Assembly (NCBI RefSeq): GCF_000002985.6
Contig: NC_003282.8
Coordinates: 9,424,001-9,488,000 of the forward strand
Direction: 5' to 3'
Source: Caenorhabditis elegans
Taxonomy: Eukaryota > Nematoda > Chromadorea > Rhabditida > Rhabditidae
Length of the DNA stretch: 64,000 nucleotides
Of the stretch, positions 23,112 through 35,736 are shown piece by piece. Under the pieces are notes generated by a model, which had not been told where the DNA came from, made no database searches, and saw nothing but the letters and a program-made list of their open reading frames with translations. Within the stretch, counting starts at the first letter, position 1, and each line of letters starts with the position of its first letter. A program made the position numbers and the translations under genes.

Positions 23112-25588
23112 AATAGTTGAAAAATGAGAGTTAATAAGACTTAGAGAAAACAGAGAAATTTCATACTTGAGAACATATTTTTCCAGAGAAAACCAGATAC
23201 ATGTGATGTTTTCAATGGGATCGAATTTTAAGAGTTCTAAAATTACAAATTTTATTTTTTTTCTTCTCATTCTCTCTCTTAATCTCTATCTTCTTTTCTT
23301 TTTTGTTTTGAATTTTTGCACGGACCACCTGGGTGGTCAGCAAGTCCCAAATCACATGGAAGAAAAAGAAGCACAAAAATAAAAATAAAAGAACAGATGT
23401 GTATGTGGATATGTGTGATATGGGAAAGCTTCGAAGATAGAAAAAGCATGGGACACGTGTCTGGAGAGGAAAAACAGAAAAGATAATTGGGAGCATTTCA
23501 GGTGCAAACAAAAAGGTCAAGCTTTGATATCTTGTAGAAGTCACGTCGATTTCATGAAAACAGTCTTCAAATCAGAAAACAATCAGTAAACCAGTATATT
23601 AGATGCTGGAAATCATGAGATTTTGAAAATTCTGTTAGTTATAAAAATTTCTGTAAAAAAATGATTTAAATTATATATATTAAATTTAATATCTGTAGAA
23701 TTTTTCTCTATTTTATGGAAAGTTGATATGGCTAATCAATTTTGATAACTTCTTGAAAGAAGATGCATAAGATAATTTAATAAATCACACCAAGTTAAAA
23801 AAAAAATGTTCTGAAACAGAAAAAAAAACCTTATAAATTTATATAAATCATCATCTCACTAGAAAGTTGTTTTAAAAAATTTAAACATGTCCATTGTCAT
23901 CTTGGGCTTTCAGAATCTGTACTTTTTTTTGGGGAAGACTGTGTTTTTTAATTATCAGAAAATTGTGAAACAGCCTTTTCCAGAGCTTTTGAAATTTTAA
24001 AATGCTTCCAAAATTTTTTTTTGACACTGTTATACGTTTTAACTCTGACAAAGAAGTTTTCAGGCGACTCGGATTCTGATCTCGCGAAATTTTTTCCTGA
24101 TAGGAAATAGCCCGAAGTCTAATTTTTCTATCTGAAAAATGACCAAATTCGACTAATATTCGAAATGTTAATTTGTATACAGAAAATGTAAAATTATAGT
24201 TTCAAATGCCCATATTTCAATGGAAGTCTTATAATTTTTAAATTAATTTTAAAAAAATTTTTCACTTTTAAAATATTAAATCAGAAACAAATTTTCACAG
24301 TTTTGTTAAAACGTATTTTTGGCAAAAAAAAGTGTCAAGCATGATCCCATCGGCTTTCTTGTCTTTTAAATTTTTTTTGCATTTTCTGAATTCATGTCAA
24401 TACATGCCATAGTGACTTTGGAATTGAATTTCTATATTTGAAATCAATCGTAATATCATTTCAATTTTAATAACTTGTTCTTTTTTCTTTGCTGAAAACA
24501 CGGATTTTTCAAAAACCAAGCTATTTTCAGATTTCCCCAAGTAGCAGACATCGGAAGGTAATAACAAAAGAAAACATTACAACAAAGTTAAGAAAAAACG
24601 ATTTCTGTTCAATCTTCGCACGTGCTCTGAAGATATATTTTCGAAAAATTCTAGAAACCTAGGAAATAACCTGAAGCCGTAATAAACCAGAAACCACGTA
24701 AACATGTTGACCTACTAAATCTGAAAATTCCTCTCACATACTCTTATTTCAATTTTAAAAACATTATTTTTGCATCGAGAACATTCTTTGTGTGAATGTT
24801 TTTTTATTTTATTCTGTTCTAAAAATAATAAATAAAAACAATTTCTATCTATAGAAGAGGGCGAAGTTCAGAATGAGAGGGAAACAACATTGTGACATGT
24901 GGTGTTCATATAATAAACATAAAAATGAAACCAAATAAAAACCTTTTGATTTGAATTTAAACAATTTTTATATTTAAAAGAGAAAAAAATCAATTGTTAT
25001 TATAATAATTTGTAAACAATGTTTTAACCTTTTTCAGTTGTAATGGAAATTGAGGTATCTCGTTTTGTGTTCTTTCGGGAGCAGATTTATTCCGGTAGGT
25101 TCAAGTCTGATTCACATTTGAAAGTAAGTGAAAAATTGATTATTATTCGTAAAATTACTCAAAATATAAAATATAAATACAAAATTAGAATAAGTAAAAA
25201 GATTTATAAAATGACATAGATCACTAGAGATTTTAAAAAAGACACACACAATTATTGTTCAAAGGCACAGTATTAGAGGAATTGGAAAGCCAAAATACAA
25301 AATAATATAGAAAGGAATTAAATAAAATATTAAATAAATATTTCAAACGGCAAGATATGTACATTAAAAAAGTGTGGAAAGTAGTGAGCAAAAATCCTTG
25401 ACGGATCTCTAATGATAAATATTTTATCAAGGAGTTAATACGTTTCATGTGAGTTCACTGCGAAACTAAAAGTTGAAAATATTTGTCGTGTCTCATAAAT
25501 GTTTCCAATATATTAATTTAAAATGGTTTTCAAAAAAGTTAAAATTCACACTAAAACGCATTTACATAAACAAATTTAAAAGTTCCAA
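23112..25588. other. Gene-free stretch between hsp-12.6 and the PAN-ZP gene
   Basis: AT-rich, with no supportable gene. A short exon-like piece at about 25038-25096 sits between a TTTTTCAG acceptor and a GTAGGT donor (it would read MEIEVSRFVFFREQIYS), but no partner exon was found. Confidence 0.45.
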
Positions 25589-28500
25589 TTATGTGAAATG
25601 ATGTAATCGATTGTATGGATTTTCCGTGAATGGAGGTTGAACTCCATCTGAAAACCTTGCAGGTCTGACCGGTAAGACAGGTGGTTCCATTTGTCGATTA
25701 CATGTATTATAGGCCGATGACGTGGCAGAGCATCTCGAACTACCTTCCGAATAAACACTTGATGTTTCCATTGATGATCGGCTGACACATTTTCTATAGA
25801 AGAATAATGCCAATCCGATTTGAAGTAGAATCAGAAGTACAACAATCACAATTAAAAATTCAATTCGATCCTTTTGAACACAATATTGTTGTTGAGAAGA
25901 TGAAGAAGAGGATGTTGAAAACTCTGAAGTGATGAGTGATGTGAAACGAAAAAGTTGAGTTTTGAATATTTGAAAAAACGTTTTTGGTGGCAGAAATTCC
26001 AGTGGGACATTCATAATTCCTAACCCTCTCACCCAAACTTCCACTTGTCAACACTTTCCCACAGCTTTTGGATGTGCAATAAATTTTCAATTCTTCTTCT
26101 TTTTTATATGCATTTTTCATTTAAAAGCCGTCAAAAAATTTTAGAAATTAATGGGATGGCTGTTGAACGATTGTTGGACTAGTTTGATAGTTAAAACCTA
26201 CATAGCCTTGCCTAACTAGTAAGTCAGTTATCATAATTCTTTGTGATAATGTTTTGTTTCAAATATTTCTGATTTGCTAGTTGTTAGATATTTTTAAACT
26301 GTGGAGTATTGTTAAGCTAACATGATGAATTATAATAATAAAACACTTCAATAATTTTTGGTATACTCAAACATAAAAAATATTGAAAAGCTTTACTATG
26401 ATATTTAAAAAATTTTTAGCACCATAACAATTGTTTTTAATATATTACCCATTGGAGATAACTTATCAACTAACAGAGGGATTTCAACGCCCAATTTCAA
26501 ATTTCGAAACACTTTGCAACGGTTGTTTTATGCAAGTGTAAATTACATGGTTTCTCAACTTGCATCAACCTGAACAACAAAGCCATAAAACACAACACTT
26601 TCTGTGAAACCGTGTAATTAAGTTGAAAAGAGATAATGAAGAAATGAAGAGACGCAGAAATCAACAGAAATAGATACCTGGACGAGGTTTGACCGTTGTA
26701 TTCGTTTCTTCTTCATCGGTTATTGTAAGTGTTCCTGTCACCATACGACGTTTTCTTGTCTCTTTTTTGTTCTGCAATATACGAATAAATATTTTCAAAA
26801 TTTATGAGGATGGATGAGACACATCAAATTGAAATTCTACATTTTGATGCACTTGTCACAGAAATGTGACGTCGCCCCGAAAAGTGCATATTTCGAAGAA
26901 TATGTTCTCTTCTTTAAATTTTAAGAATGTTCAACCTATTTATTTCTGGTTGAAACCAAAATTTATTTATTTTTACTTTTGGATTCCAACTTTTGAAGTT
27001 TAGAAAGGGACATTCTTCCAAATTAGTTCACTTTTCATATCGTTAGTGATAATAATTTCAAGACTTACTCCAGCTTTCAACCATTTTTCTACATTTGAAT
27101 TTCGTTTTTTCCTGCCAAAACTGTCCACATTTCGAATTTCCAAATCATCACAAATCACCTGAAAATATGACATTTTTGACTGTTAGGTCAATCATGATTT
27201 TTTGAAAGCTTTTTTTGCAACGTCCATTCAAGTTTTAACCTTACATAAATCGGCAGTTTGGAACTGGAAAATTACGTTATTTACTGTTTTTAAAACAATT
27301 ATTTTTTTTATTTTTTGTTCTCAAAAAATAGAATTTCAGATGAACATTCGCGGGAAAACCATTCATGTCAAATATGCTTGGATTGATGGAAAAATAGAAG
27401 AGAACGTATCAATATCAGTTGATGAAACGGGAAAAATTGTTGGAATTAATAAGAAAATATTCGATGAGAATGTTCATTTGAGCAACCATGTTCTTCTGCC
27501 AGGATTTATAAATACTCATTCTCATGCATTTCATCGACATTTGAGAGGAAAATCAGAAATTGGAAAATCTGCGGCTGATACGTTTTGGAAATGGAGAGAT
27601 AATATGTATGGATTGGTTGCTGAAGTTACGAAGGAAAAGATTTATCAGGTAAATGAGCATTAAGATGCCTGCATGCCTACCTTCAACATCCTTGTGCCTA
27701 CTGTGAAATTGAACTTCAAATTTTATTATCTTCTCAATTCAAGTTAATGAGGAAATTCAGAAAAACGTAGAATTTGAAAATTTCAATAATTGTGCTGTTT
27801 CAAAGAAAATATTATTTCAGTACTGCTTATCAACTTTCAAAGAAATGATTAATGCCGGAATCACTACTGTTGGAGAATTTCATTATGTTCATCACTCGGA
27901 ACAAAAGTTGGTTTTACAAACTCTTTTTTCATGATTATAATCATCGAAACTTCAGATTCGATTTGGATCAATTGGTGATTCAAGCAGCAATTGATGCTGG
28001 AATTCGAATTGTTCTTCTTCAAACTCTTTACGAAAGAGCTGGATTTGATAGTCCCGCAGTTCATCCTGTTCAAGAGAGATTTATAGCTTCTTATGAAGAT
28101 TTTATTGGAAATTTGGAGAAATTAAGGAAAGAGAAAACACACGAAAGAGTTCAAATTGGAGTAGCTGCACATTCAGCAAGAGCTGTTCCTTTTGAAAATA
28201 TCAAGAAGTTATTCGAATACGCCAGTGAACACAAAATCCCATTTCATATTCATTTGGAAGAACAACCCAAAGAAATTTTCGATTGTCAAAAGTTTATTGG
28301 ACAGAAACAAGTGAGTTAAAGTGTTTTGAAGTATAGGTTTCACTTCACTTTCTCAGATCAGCGCCTCGGAGTCTTTTGCCCAGAAAACATTCCCAAATAA
28401 GTCTAAGATTAAACTAATATTATAATTAGAAAAACACCACAAAAATTGATAAATTCGCGTTAGTCTGAGCGCCTCATTCAGGTTGAACGTAGTGTCACAA

Positions 28501-31500
28501 CCTACTAAGTTTTACTAGAGTTATTTGAACGTTCATATTTCAGGGTCCAAGTGACTTAATACTGTCAAAAATGCACCTGAACGAATATTTCACTGCTGTT
28601 CATTCAACTTTTACACCAGCAAACAATATGCTCCTGTTCTCAAAGCTTGGCGCCAATGTTTCAATTTGTCCATGCACAGAGGGTAAAATTATTTTAATTG
28701 AATTGAACAACAGCCAAATTGTTTCCAGGATACCTTGGAGACGGAATCCCTCGAATCAACGAAAGCTTGAAAATCAGTTTTGGTACTGATTGCAATAATC
28801 GAATTTGTTTTTTGGAAGAAATGCGATGGGCGTGTTTTTCGCAACAGGTAACCCTTTGAATTTCAGTTTTAAGAACTTCAGAAGCTCATTGTAAAAATTA
28901 CAATTTTTCTAGTAATTTGTTCACTGCTTAATCTCAATTGTATAATTTCAGATGTTAAACAATTCTCGAAGTGTTTGTGGCCTTTCGCCAGAAAAACTAC
29001 TTCTATGCGCCACAATCGACGGAGCCCGTGCTTTATCTTTAACTTCAAAAACTGGAAGTCTTGAGGTTCATCTTATTCTTGACCTCAATGTTTATTGTTT
29101 TTTCCTTCTTGCAGGTCGGAAAGTACTTTGACGCAATTTCGTTTTCTCTGGATTCTCCACTTCTTGAAAACTCTCTTGCTGATACTTTGATTGACTCTCT
29201 TGTGCTCTCAGCTGGCAATAGAGAGATTTCGAATGTTTTTGTGTCCGGAGTGGATAGGAAAACATGAGGACATGGATTTTCGAGAAAATACAAAAAAAAA
29301 ATGTATGACAGATAAGGGGTTTGTTGTAATTGAATTTTGTTACTGATGATGATATGAATTTAAAATATTTCGAACTTTGAAAGTTGAAGACAATATCAGA
29401 TGTTTAAAAAAATTACAATTCATGAAATTGCTGATTGGTCAGATACTTTCGGCAATATATGTAACAAATCCTTCTAGATTTGGAAATTTTCTGAATTTGT
29501 CAGTCATACATTTTGGCATTTTGAGCTTGAGAAGTGAACATTTTGCAATATAGGTGTGCATTTATATTTTCTGGGACATAATTTCGGAAATTTTTGCCTT
29601 TGGAACAAAGTGAATTGCGAATCAATCCTTGAATTGCGAATAAATTTTCAAAATAAACTAACCGGAGGACATTTTTCCACACAAACATCAATTGAACATT
29701 TGATCCGCACTCTTCGGGATCCATCGAATCGAAACACTTTCATTTTTGTGGAGTATACTTCTCCATTCTTCACGACTGGATCATGAAGAAGTCGATTGCG
29801 AACCTTCTCTTCAGGGCATCTAAAAAATATATATTTCAAATTTTGAAAAATGATATATATGTACCCTTGATAAATAATCTTCAATGGTTCTGGATATGGT
29901 GGCTGTCCACCAACACGTTCAGCAATGCATTCATTAATGAAGAATCCAAGTTTGTCGGTTTCATCGATTACTATAAGTTTTTTTTCAGAGTTCGTTATTA
30001 TTTTGATACTGTTTTTCATTCACAAACCTGTCCATCTTAAAGAAACTTCTGCACCAAGCGGAACTGTAGTTACTGCTTGTCCATTTCTCACTATTTCCAT
30101 CAGAACTTTCTCACTTTTAACGTCTCCTTCAACTTTTGGTCTGGAATATAATAATTAGGTATATGGAATTCGAAAGATTGTCATACTTCAAAGCAGCAAG
30201 TTGATTCTTATCAGCAATTTTTGAAAAATCGCAAGAAACTTGGAATGTTTTGTCTTTTGTTGTAACCAGAGAAGGAGTTTTCATATCGTTTCTTTCCACG
30301 ACAACATTGTAATCCCATTTATGTGGTTCTGATTCAATGCCACCACATTTCGAATCATCTTCTGTTGGAAATGGAATATGGAGTTCAGCAAATGAAGTAT
30401 TCGAGAAAGATTGACGACAGCTAGAAAAATGATCCTGGAAAACTTTGAGGTTCAAAATGTTTGTGAAGTTTAATTTTTTGATTTATTTCCTTCAAATGAA
30501 ATGTATCAACCTACCTTGATATAAATTGTTCCAGAAGTTGGTGTTGCAAACTTTAAAGACACCGAGATTCCAGACATTCTGCATTCTGTTGAGAGCCTTG
30601 CTTTTACTCTTCCTTCTGATTCTTCAGAAGATGTTAATGGGGATTCTTCATGAGAGTCATCAATTTCTCGAGAAAACTCATCAGCATCATCGATCACAGT
30701 TTCTTCGATTTCTACTTTTGTTTCTCTCTTTTCACCAATATTGGTAGTCGTAGTGACTCCATGTACTGCATCAACAGCTTGATTATCTTTCAACAGGTTA
30801 TCATCCTCGAACTCAACACTGGTTCCTGTTGTAGCAACTTCAAAGTTAGCTGCTCCCTGAGCAATACTTCTTTCTGATGTTGTCTCTTCCTCATCAACAC
30901 TATTCTGTATCAATTCTGGAGGGGTTTCTGGTGTTGTTAACATTGGTTTTGGGTCGGCGGGATCGCATATCTTGTCGAAATAGTCGGTAAAGTTGGCCAC
31001 GACAAACTCATTTGGACGCGAAAATTGGGAAATATCAGAAAGTTGACATTCATCCTGCAAATAGATCTATAATTAATTTAAAACTAAATTTTAATCAGGT
31101 TTTCGAAGAAACAATTTAGAATGTTAATGAGTTCATGAGCTAATGAGATGTGTAAATAACGAAACTTTCAGTCTTGAAACTCGTCAATGAAGTGAATCTC
31201 GTAAGTTTATTGAAAACAATTCAAAACTCACATCCATATAAAAATAAGTTGCACTTGAACACCTTGCACCATCGTTCATGCATTGACTGAGACATTCATG
31301 TTGGGAAAGTGCAGATATTGTTTTATACGCACTGGTCATCATTCGATTGGCAACTAATTCAAAACTTGCTTCGATACATTGAAGATTTGCTGAAAATGCT
31401 CTATAGAGATTACAAAAACTTACAAAAACTATTTATGATAATAGCCCCTATCTAATTGTAAAATAAAAATATCAAATAAAAAAAAATTTAGGAAACAACA

Positions 31501-33338
31501 ATATTTTTTGGCATTTCAGACACTTTTTTTTCAGAAAAAAACAACCAGTACATAAACTTAAAATACTGATTTTCACTCACTTGGCAAGCAATATTTTTCA
31601 AAGTATTCTCCACTGTTTAGTGGTGCTAGATTGAATCGTTTATCTCCTTCTGAAAATTTCAGCAAAAAATAATAAATGAAGTCTAAACTTACTATGTCCG
31701 ACATAGCTACTTTCAGCTGTTAGATGGCATTCTTGCTTAGAATTACTGTAGGCAAATGCTTTACATGGAAAATTCTCTTCACCAATTTTATTATTCTGGC
31801 ATAACTGATTACATTCTTGAGCATCCGAACTTTCAACTATCACATCCTTTGATTCATCAATTAAATATTCTTCTGTTCGAACCCAATGTAGTGTTTCTTC
31901 AGGCTTACATGAGACTGAAAAACATTTAAACTTAAATTATTTTTTGAAAGTCATAAATAAATAAATAAATCAGTTTTTTTTAGTTTTAATTTGAAATAAC
32001 TTTCTTGAAAAACATTTTTTCAATTTTAAAACCCACCATCTGCACAATTATTCTCAAAATAATCGACCAGTGTATCCAAAATATTGGTTTTGAACAGTTT
32101 TGGATATATAAATTTGTTGTCTCGATTCATAATGCATTCTCCTGTTTCATAGTAATAAATCGCTGATTTACATAGAAAATCATAAGATCTTTGGGAAAGT
32201 GCACATTTTGATAGACAATCGGAAAGTCCATCTACAGTAAGAACTTTCATTGCATGCCCGATTAGAATCGATTGTGGATATCTCTCGAAGGAATATGGAG
32301 CCTTACAAACTGCTTCTTCTGAAAATTATTTAAGCTGAAGAATATTATTTGAGGCTACATTTTTCAATCACTGTGTTAATAATGTTTTATGAAATCGCTA
32401 TTAATTTTTGAGACACTGGAAAACATAAATGGTAGTTTGCCTAAAATATAAAAACTGTTATTATCCTTCTGTCCAATCTCCAAGTTAAAGAACAACAACT
32501 CAAAAATCTCTAAAGAACACTTATTATTTTCAAGTACCGAGTAAACAAATTTGCTGAAAAAACGAGATTGTCTGTGATGCTTTTGCCAATACAGAAGCCC
32601 CGAATGGTTGACCATCGTCTGAATGATGAGAACACTGAAGAATTGATGCATCATATTCAAATGAAAGACATTCTTCAGTCTGGAATATATTTTTTCATTG
32701 AATTGGACTTTAATATATTCTAAAATCTCACCGATAAAGAATTGGAACATGCGTTTGCACACTCATTCAGAGTTACATCTTTCATGACTTTTGTGGAAAA
32801 TTCCATTAAACGAGTACCCTCAGATCGTAGATATGTAGTAGCATTTGGTGCAGAGCATCGGGATGAAGCTGAAAATATTATAACTTGAACTCTTATTATA
32901 AATACTTTTATGTATATTTTGGTTGTATTTTTTCAATAGTTTATACAGTTTGGCTACTAAAAAGCAACTCATTATTGTAATTGGTTATATGTTAATTTGT
33001 TAACTTTTTAACTAAGTAATAAAGCTCAAAAAAGTATTGACTAAAGTAAAATTAAAAAGTTGAGCAATGTTTGTCGCCTGCGTAGATTTGTAGACGTTTT
33101 TTTTCAACTAATTGAGTTAATTCAAATATTATTAATGCCAATTTCTTCTGAACAGTAATGGTTGCCGGAAGAATGTTCTGAAAGAAGTTCTGAAACCACC
33201 TGAGAGCTTGAAAAATATATGTTGTTCTACATATAATGGTTATACCGTAGTTGTTAGATTTCTAAATTATACGTGAATTTTAGGGAACTTACCTTGAAGT
33301 ATAGGAACCAGAAAACCAAGTAAAGTAATAACAAGCAT
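25589..33338 (-). CDS. PAN/apple and ZP-domain type I membrane protein (apical matrix)
   Basis: Fifteen exons in continuous phase give 912 aa: 33293-33338, 32732-32868, 32538-32679, 32037-32318, 31693-31914, 31581-31649, 31232-31389, 30515-31054, 30187-30434, 30028-30140, 29865-29970, 29663-29819, 27069-27158, 26678-26771, 25589-25923. Exon 1 is a signal peptide (MLVITLLGFLVPILQ). Residues ~18-365 carry about four Cys-rich PAN/apple-type modules (e.g. LSDCLSKCALSQ, HECLSQCMN). Residues ~370-500 are an acidic Ser/Thr-rich linker, and ~505-745 a ZP domain ending KCSIDVCVEKC. A furin-like GRKKR (~755-759) follows, then TRKRR (~775-779), a Ser-rich stretch, one membrane helix (~822-846) and a cytoplasmic tail. 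This layout matches the NOAH/LET-653 class of cuticle and apical-matrix proteins. An opposite-strand gene occupies the intron after the ZP exons. Confidence 0.88.
27340..29267 (+). CDS. Formiminoglutamate deiminase-like amidohydrolase (HutF family)
   Basis: Exons 27340-27648, 27821-27906, 27956-28310, 28544-28682, 28729-28847, 28952-29065 and 29115-29267 give 424 aa. The ATG abuts a TTTCAG acceptor, so the mRNA is probably trans-spliced with almost no leader. It is a TIM-barrel metal-dependent amidohydrolase: HSHAFHR (metal HxH, ~residues 64-70), FWKWRDNMY, GEFHYVHH, AAHSARAV, HIHLEEQ (catalytic His/Glu region) and FGTDCNN (metal/catalytic Asp). FWxWRDxMY and EFHYxHH are typical of HutF, which deiminates N-formimino-L-glutamate to N-formylglutamate in histidine breakdown. 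It lies entirely inside an intron of the PAN-ZP gene on the other strand. I believe it is F38E11.3. Related deaminases (guanine, cytosine) fit the motifs less well. Confidence 0.88.
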
Positions 33339-33845
33339 CAATGTTCAAAAAGTGTGAAAAATTTTCGGAACTGAGGAAACTTGAAGTTAGCAACGTTAGC
33401 CGTTTTCTCGGAAGAAAAGGTTGAATGGGAAAGTGTCTTTCTAGTTCGTTTCAATAAATCGGTGACCTGAATATTATTGTATTGTGTGTGTAGTCGTCAA
33501 TGAGAAGTATCCAGATAGAAGGCAGCTTCTTCTTCGTCATCTTCGTTGACTTCTCTTTTCACTCGATAATTGCTCGCTCGCCTGTCCGGCTAATGAACCC
33601 CTCGGAATGAAAGGTAGAAAAAGAGAGAGACTGTGCCAAATGACGAACAGTATCGAAACATGTTTCGGTAATTATATAACCGTCAAAAAGTTGAAAGAAA
33701 TTCTGAATTGAGAATTTTTAAGCAAGAGAAAAATTCGTTGGGTTTTTTTTTTAATTGCATCAAGGTTGCAACTTAACACACACACAGAGAACAGAACAAG
33801 AGACTCGTTGTTCACCTCATAAGTCGTGCACAGAATTAGTAAATA
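33339..33845. other. 5' flank of the PAN-ZP gene
   Basis: Presumed promoter region. A GA/TC-rich block at about 33520-33650 (with CTTCTTCTTCGTC) lies roughly 200-300 bp upstream of the ATG. No exon is seen. Confidence 0.45.
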
Positions 33846-34779
33846 CAGGGTGGGCCAAAAGTATGGTAACACGTTTGCAGCTCTATAACTTCACGTGTGG
33901 AGGGAGTTATTACATCAATGTGTACAAGTTTTGTTCTCCATAAAATACTGACCAGATTAACGTTTTGAATTTTCAAAATATCCCCATCCGCATTGCTGCA
34001 GGCCTTCAGAACTTTTGAGATCACGATCTTTATGGCACGCAAGTCGGCATTCTGCGGGATTTCTACATTTTTCTCGAGGAATCCATCAAGTATCTTACAA
34101 GTTTTTATAGTTCAAAGAATGCTCTTGGTCTGGAGATTCTTTAAAAACAAAAATCCAAAAAATTTCTATCGTGGTATTTCTGTACGGACTGTGGCAGTAG
34201 TTTAGGTCTTGAATGACACAGTCGCCAGAAAGATGGATGTGAGCGGCGGCACCAGTATTCATTTTAGTACTTTTTGGCACGGTTTGACCTGAATTTTCAG
34301 AATTTTTAGAAAAAAATTAGCTCTGCTGATTTTGTGGGTCGTTACGCCTTGTGAAACCAAAAAAACTGAGTAAATTTCGGAAAGTTTAATTCATGAAATA
34401 TTCAAAGGTTCTTGCTAGGCGCCAGTGTCGACACAGAAAATTTTTATATGCTACAAAAACAATCAAAAACGCTTCTTCATTTCTTTAACTTTCAATTTAA
34501 CATAAAAATCATACATCTGAAAATTATTGGCGTGCGTGGGAGGTGCGTTTGTGTGGGAAGTGCCGCGTGCCAAAATGCCGTTTTAAAAAGGGTTCGCCAA
34601 ATTGCCGAGGTGATTAAAATCGCACCTTATTGGGAAACATTACAAATTTTGGGTCAAATTGAAGGAAATTTATTCAGCTATCAGTATTCGATAGAAAAAT
34701 GTACGTATGACGTGGCAGTCGCGCGAAAATCTCATGTAAAAGAGCGCTTCATGTGTTACCATACTTTTGGCCCACCCTG
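33846..34779. mobile_element. Decayed Tc1/mariner-type transposon with terminal inverted repeats
   Basis: The left end, CAGGGTGGGCCAAAAGTATG followed by GTAACAC, is mirrored by GTGTTACC... ending CTTTTGGCCCACCCTG on the right. These are perfect terminal repeats of about 27 bp. Both ends are flanked by TA, the Tc1/mariner target duplication, and the element is 934 bp. On the minus strand, open pieces (with FLEKNVEIPQNADLRAIKIV and SGDCVIQDLNYC) remain, but stops and frame changes break them, so it is non-autonomous. The coding strand looks like minus. I cannot assign a named family. Confidence 0.85.
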
Positions 34780-35736
34780 TATGAACATGGGTTCGTACCA
34801 TGGAACCACAACGAAAATGACCAAAAGTTCCATATTTTTGAAGTCCCACAGAAAGCTATTTATTTTCTACCAGTTGTTGCATTACGTTTTGATTATTTGT
34901 ATTTGAGCATTGTGTTGTCAATATTATAAGAATCATACCATTTCCACACACACACACACACACATTTTACATAAATAATTAGCTAAATTTATGTAAATTC
35001 TCTTGATAATTTACAAAAAGAACGAGCAAAATCGGTTATTCTTATTATTCCTGACTCGTATCGAGTACTCTTTCTACTATAATATTGCTCTTGGTTTGGA
35101 CATTGTGGAGAACACAACAATAAGCAAGAAGATTGCCATAATCAGGTAAAACTAAGGCTGCAAAGGGGGCCTCTTCGATTTTAAGATATAACTGAGTTTT
35201 TTGAAAAATCTAAAACGTTTAAGGTTGTCCAGAGCAAAATTTGCATAAACATTCAACAACTTCACTATCAGTTTCAAAAAAAGTTGATTTTTCTCGTAAT
35301 TTTTTTTCATTCATTTTACAACATTTCCTGAATGCAATTTTATTTATAAAATCTGCCACGAAGCAGCCACCGTTCGTAAGAGACACCTCACAAATGTGAG
35401 AAACGCAGACAAAAAAGTCAAAGGCACGCCGACTTTCCCGCTGTGGTCTCGATACGATCGGGGCTTTCTGAGTTGGCGATGGATGCGCCTCTACCTTTTG
35501 AGTGTTCTATCGTTTCGCCAACGTATCTTTTGATGAATTTTAAGATTTTCTTCTAAAAAAGATTAATTTCGGTTGATTTAAACATCTGAATTCTAAAAAT
35601 CCAGAATATTATCGATTTTTGAATGTTCTTTCGGTTTTATTTTATTTCTATAAGCTGACTATTTGCAAATCTTCCTCTTCGTGCTCAGCTTAATTTTACA
35701 TTGAGTTTATTTATTTTAGCTTTTTTTCAGAACAAG
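34780..35736. other. copb-2 upstream region
   Basis: Contains a (CA)n tract at about 34945-34964, a perfect hairpin CTCACAAATGTGAG at about 35387-35400, and a more GC-rich block at 35350-35520 that probably includes the promoter. TTTTTTTCAG at 35721-35730 is a trans-splice acceptor six bases before the copb-2 ATG. Confidence 0.5.

Noticed and set aside
27790..27805. CTGTTTCA as a 21U-RNA (Ruby-type) upstream motif
   Set aside because: An isolated eight-base match within an intron, without the wider AT-rich motif; such matches are expected by chance.
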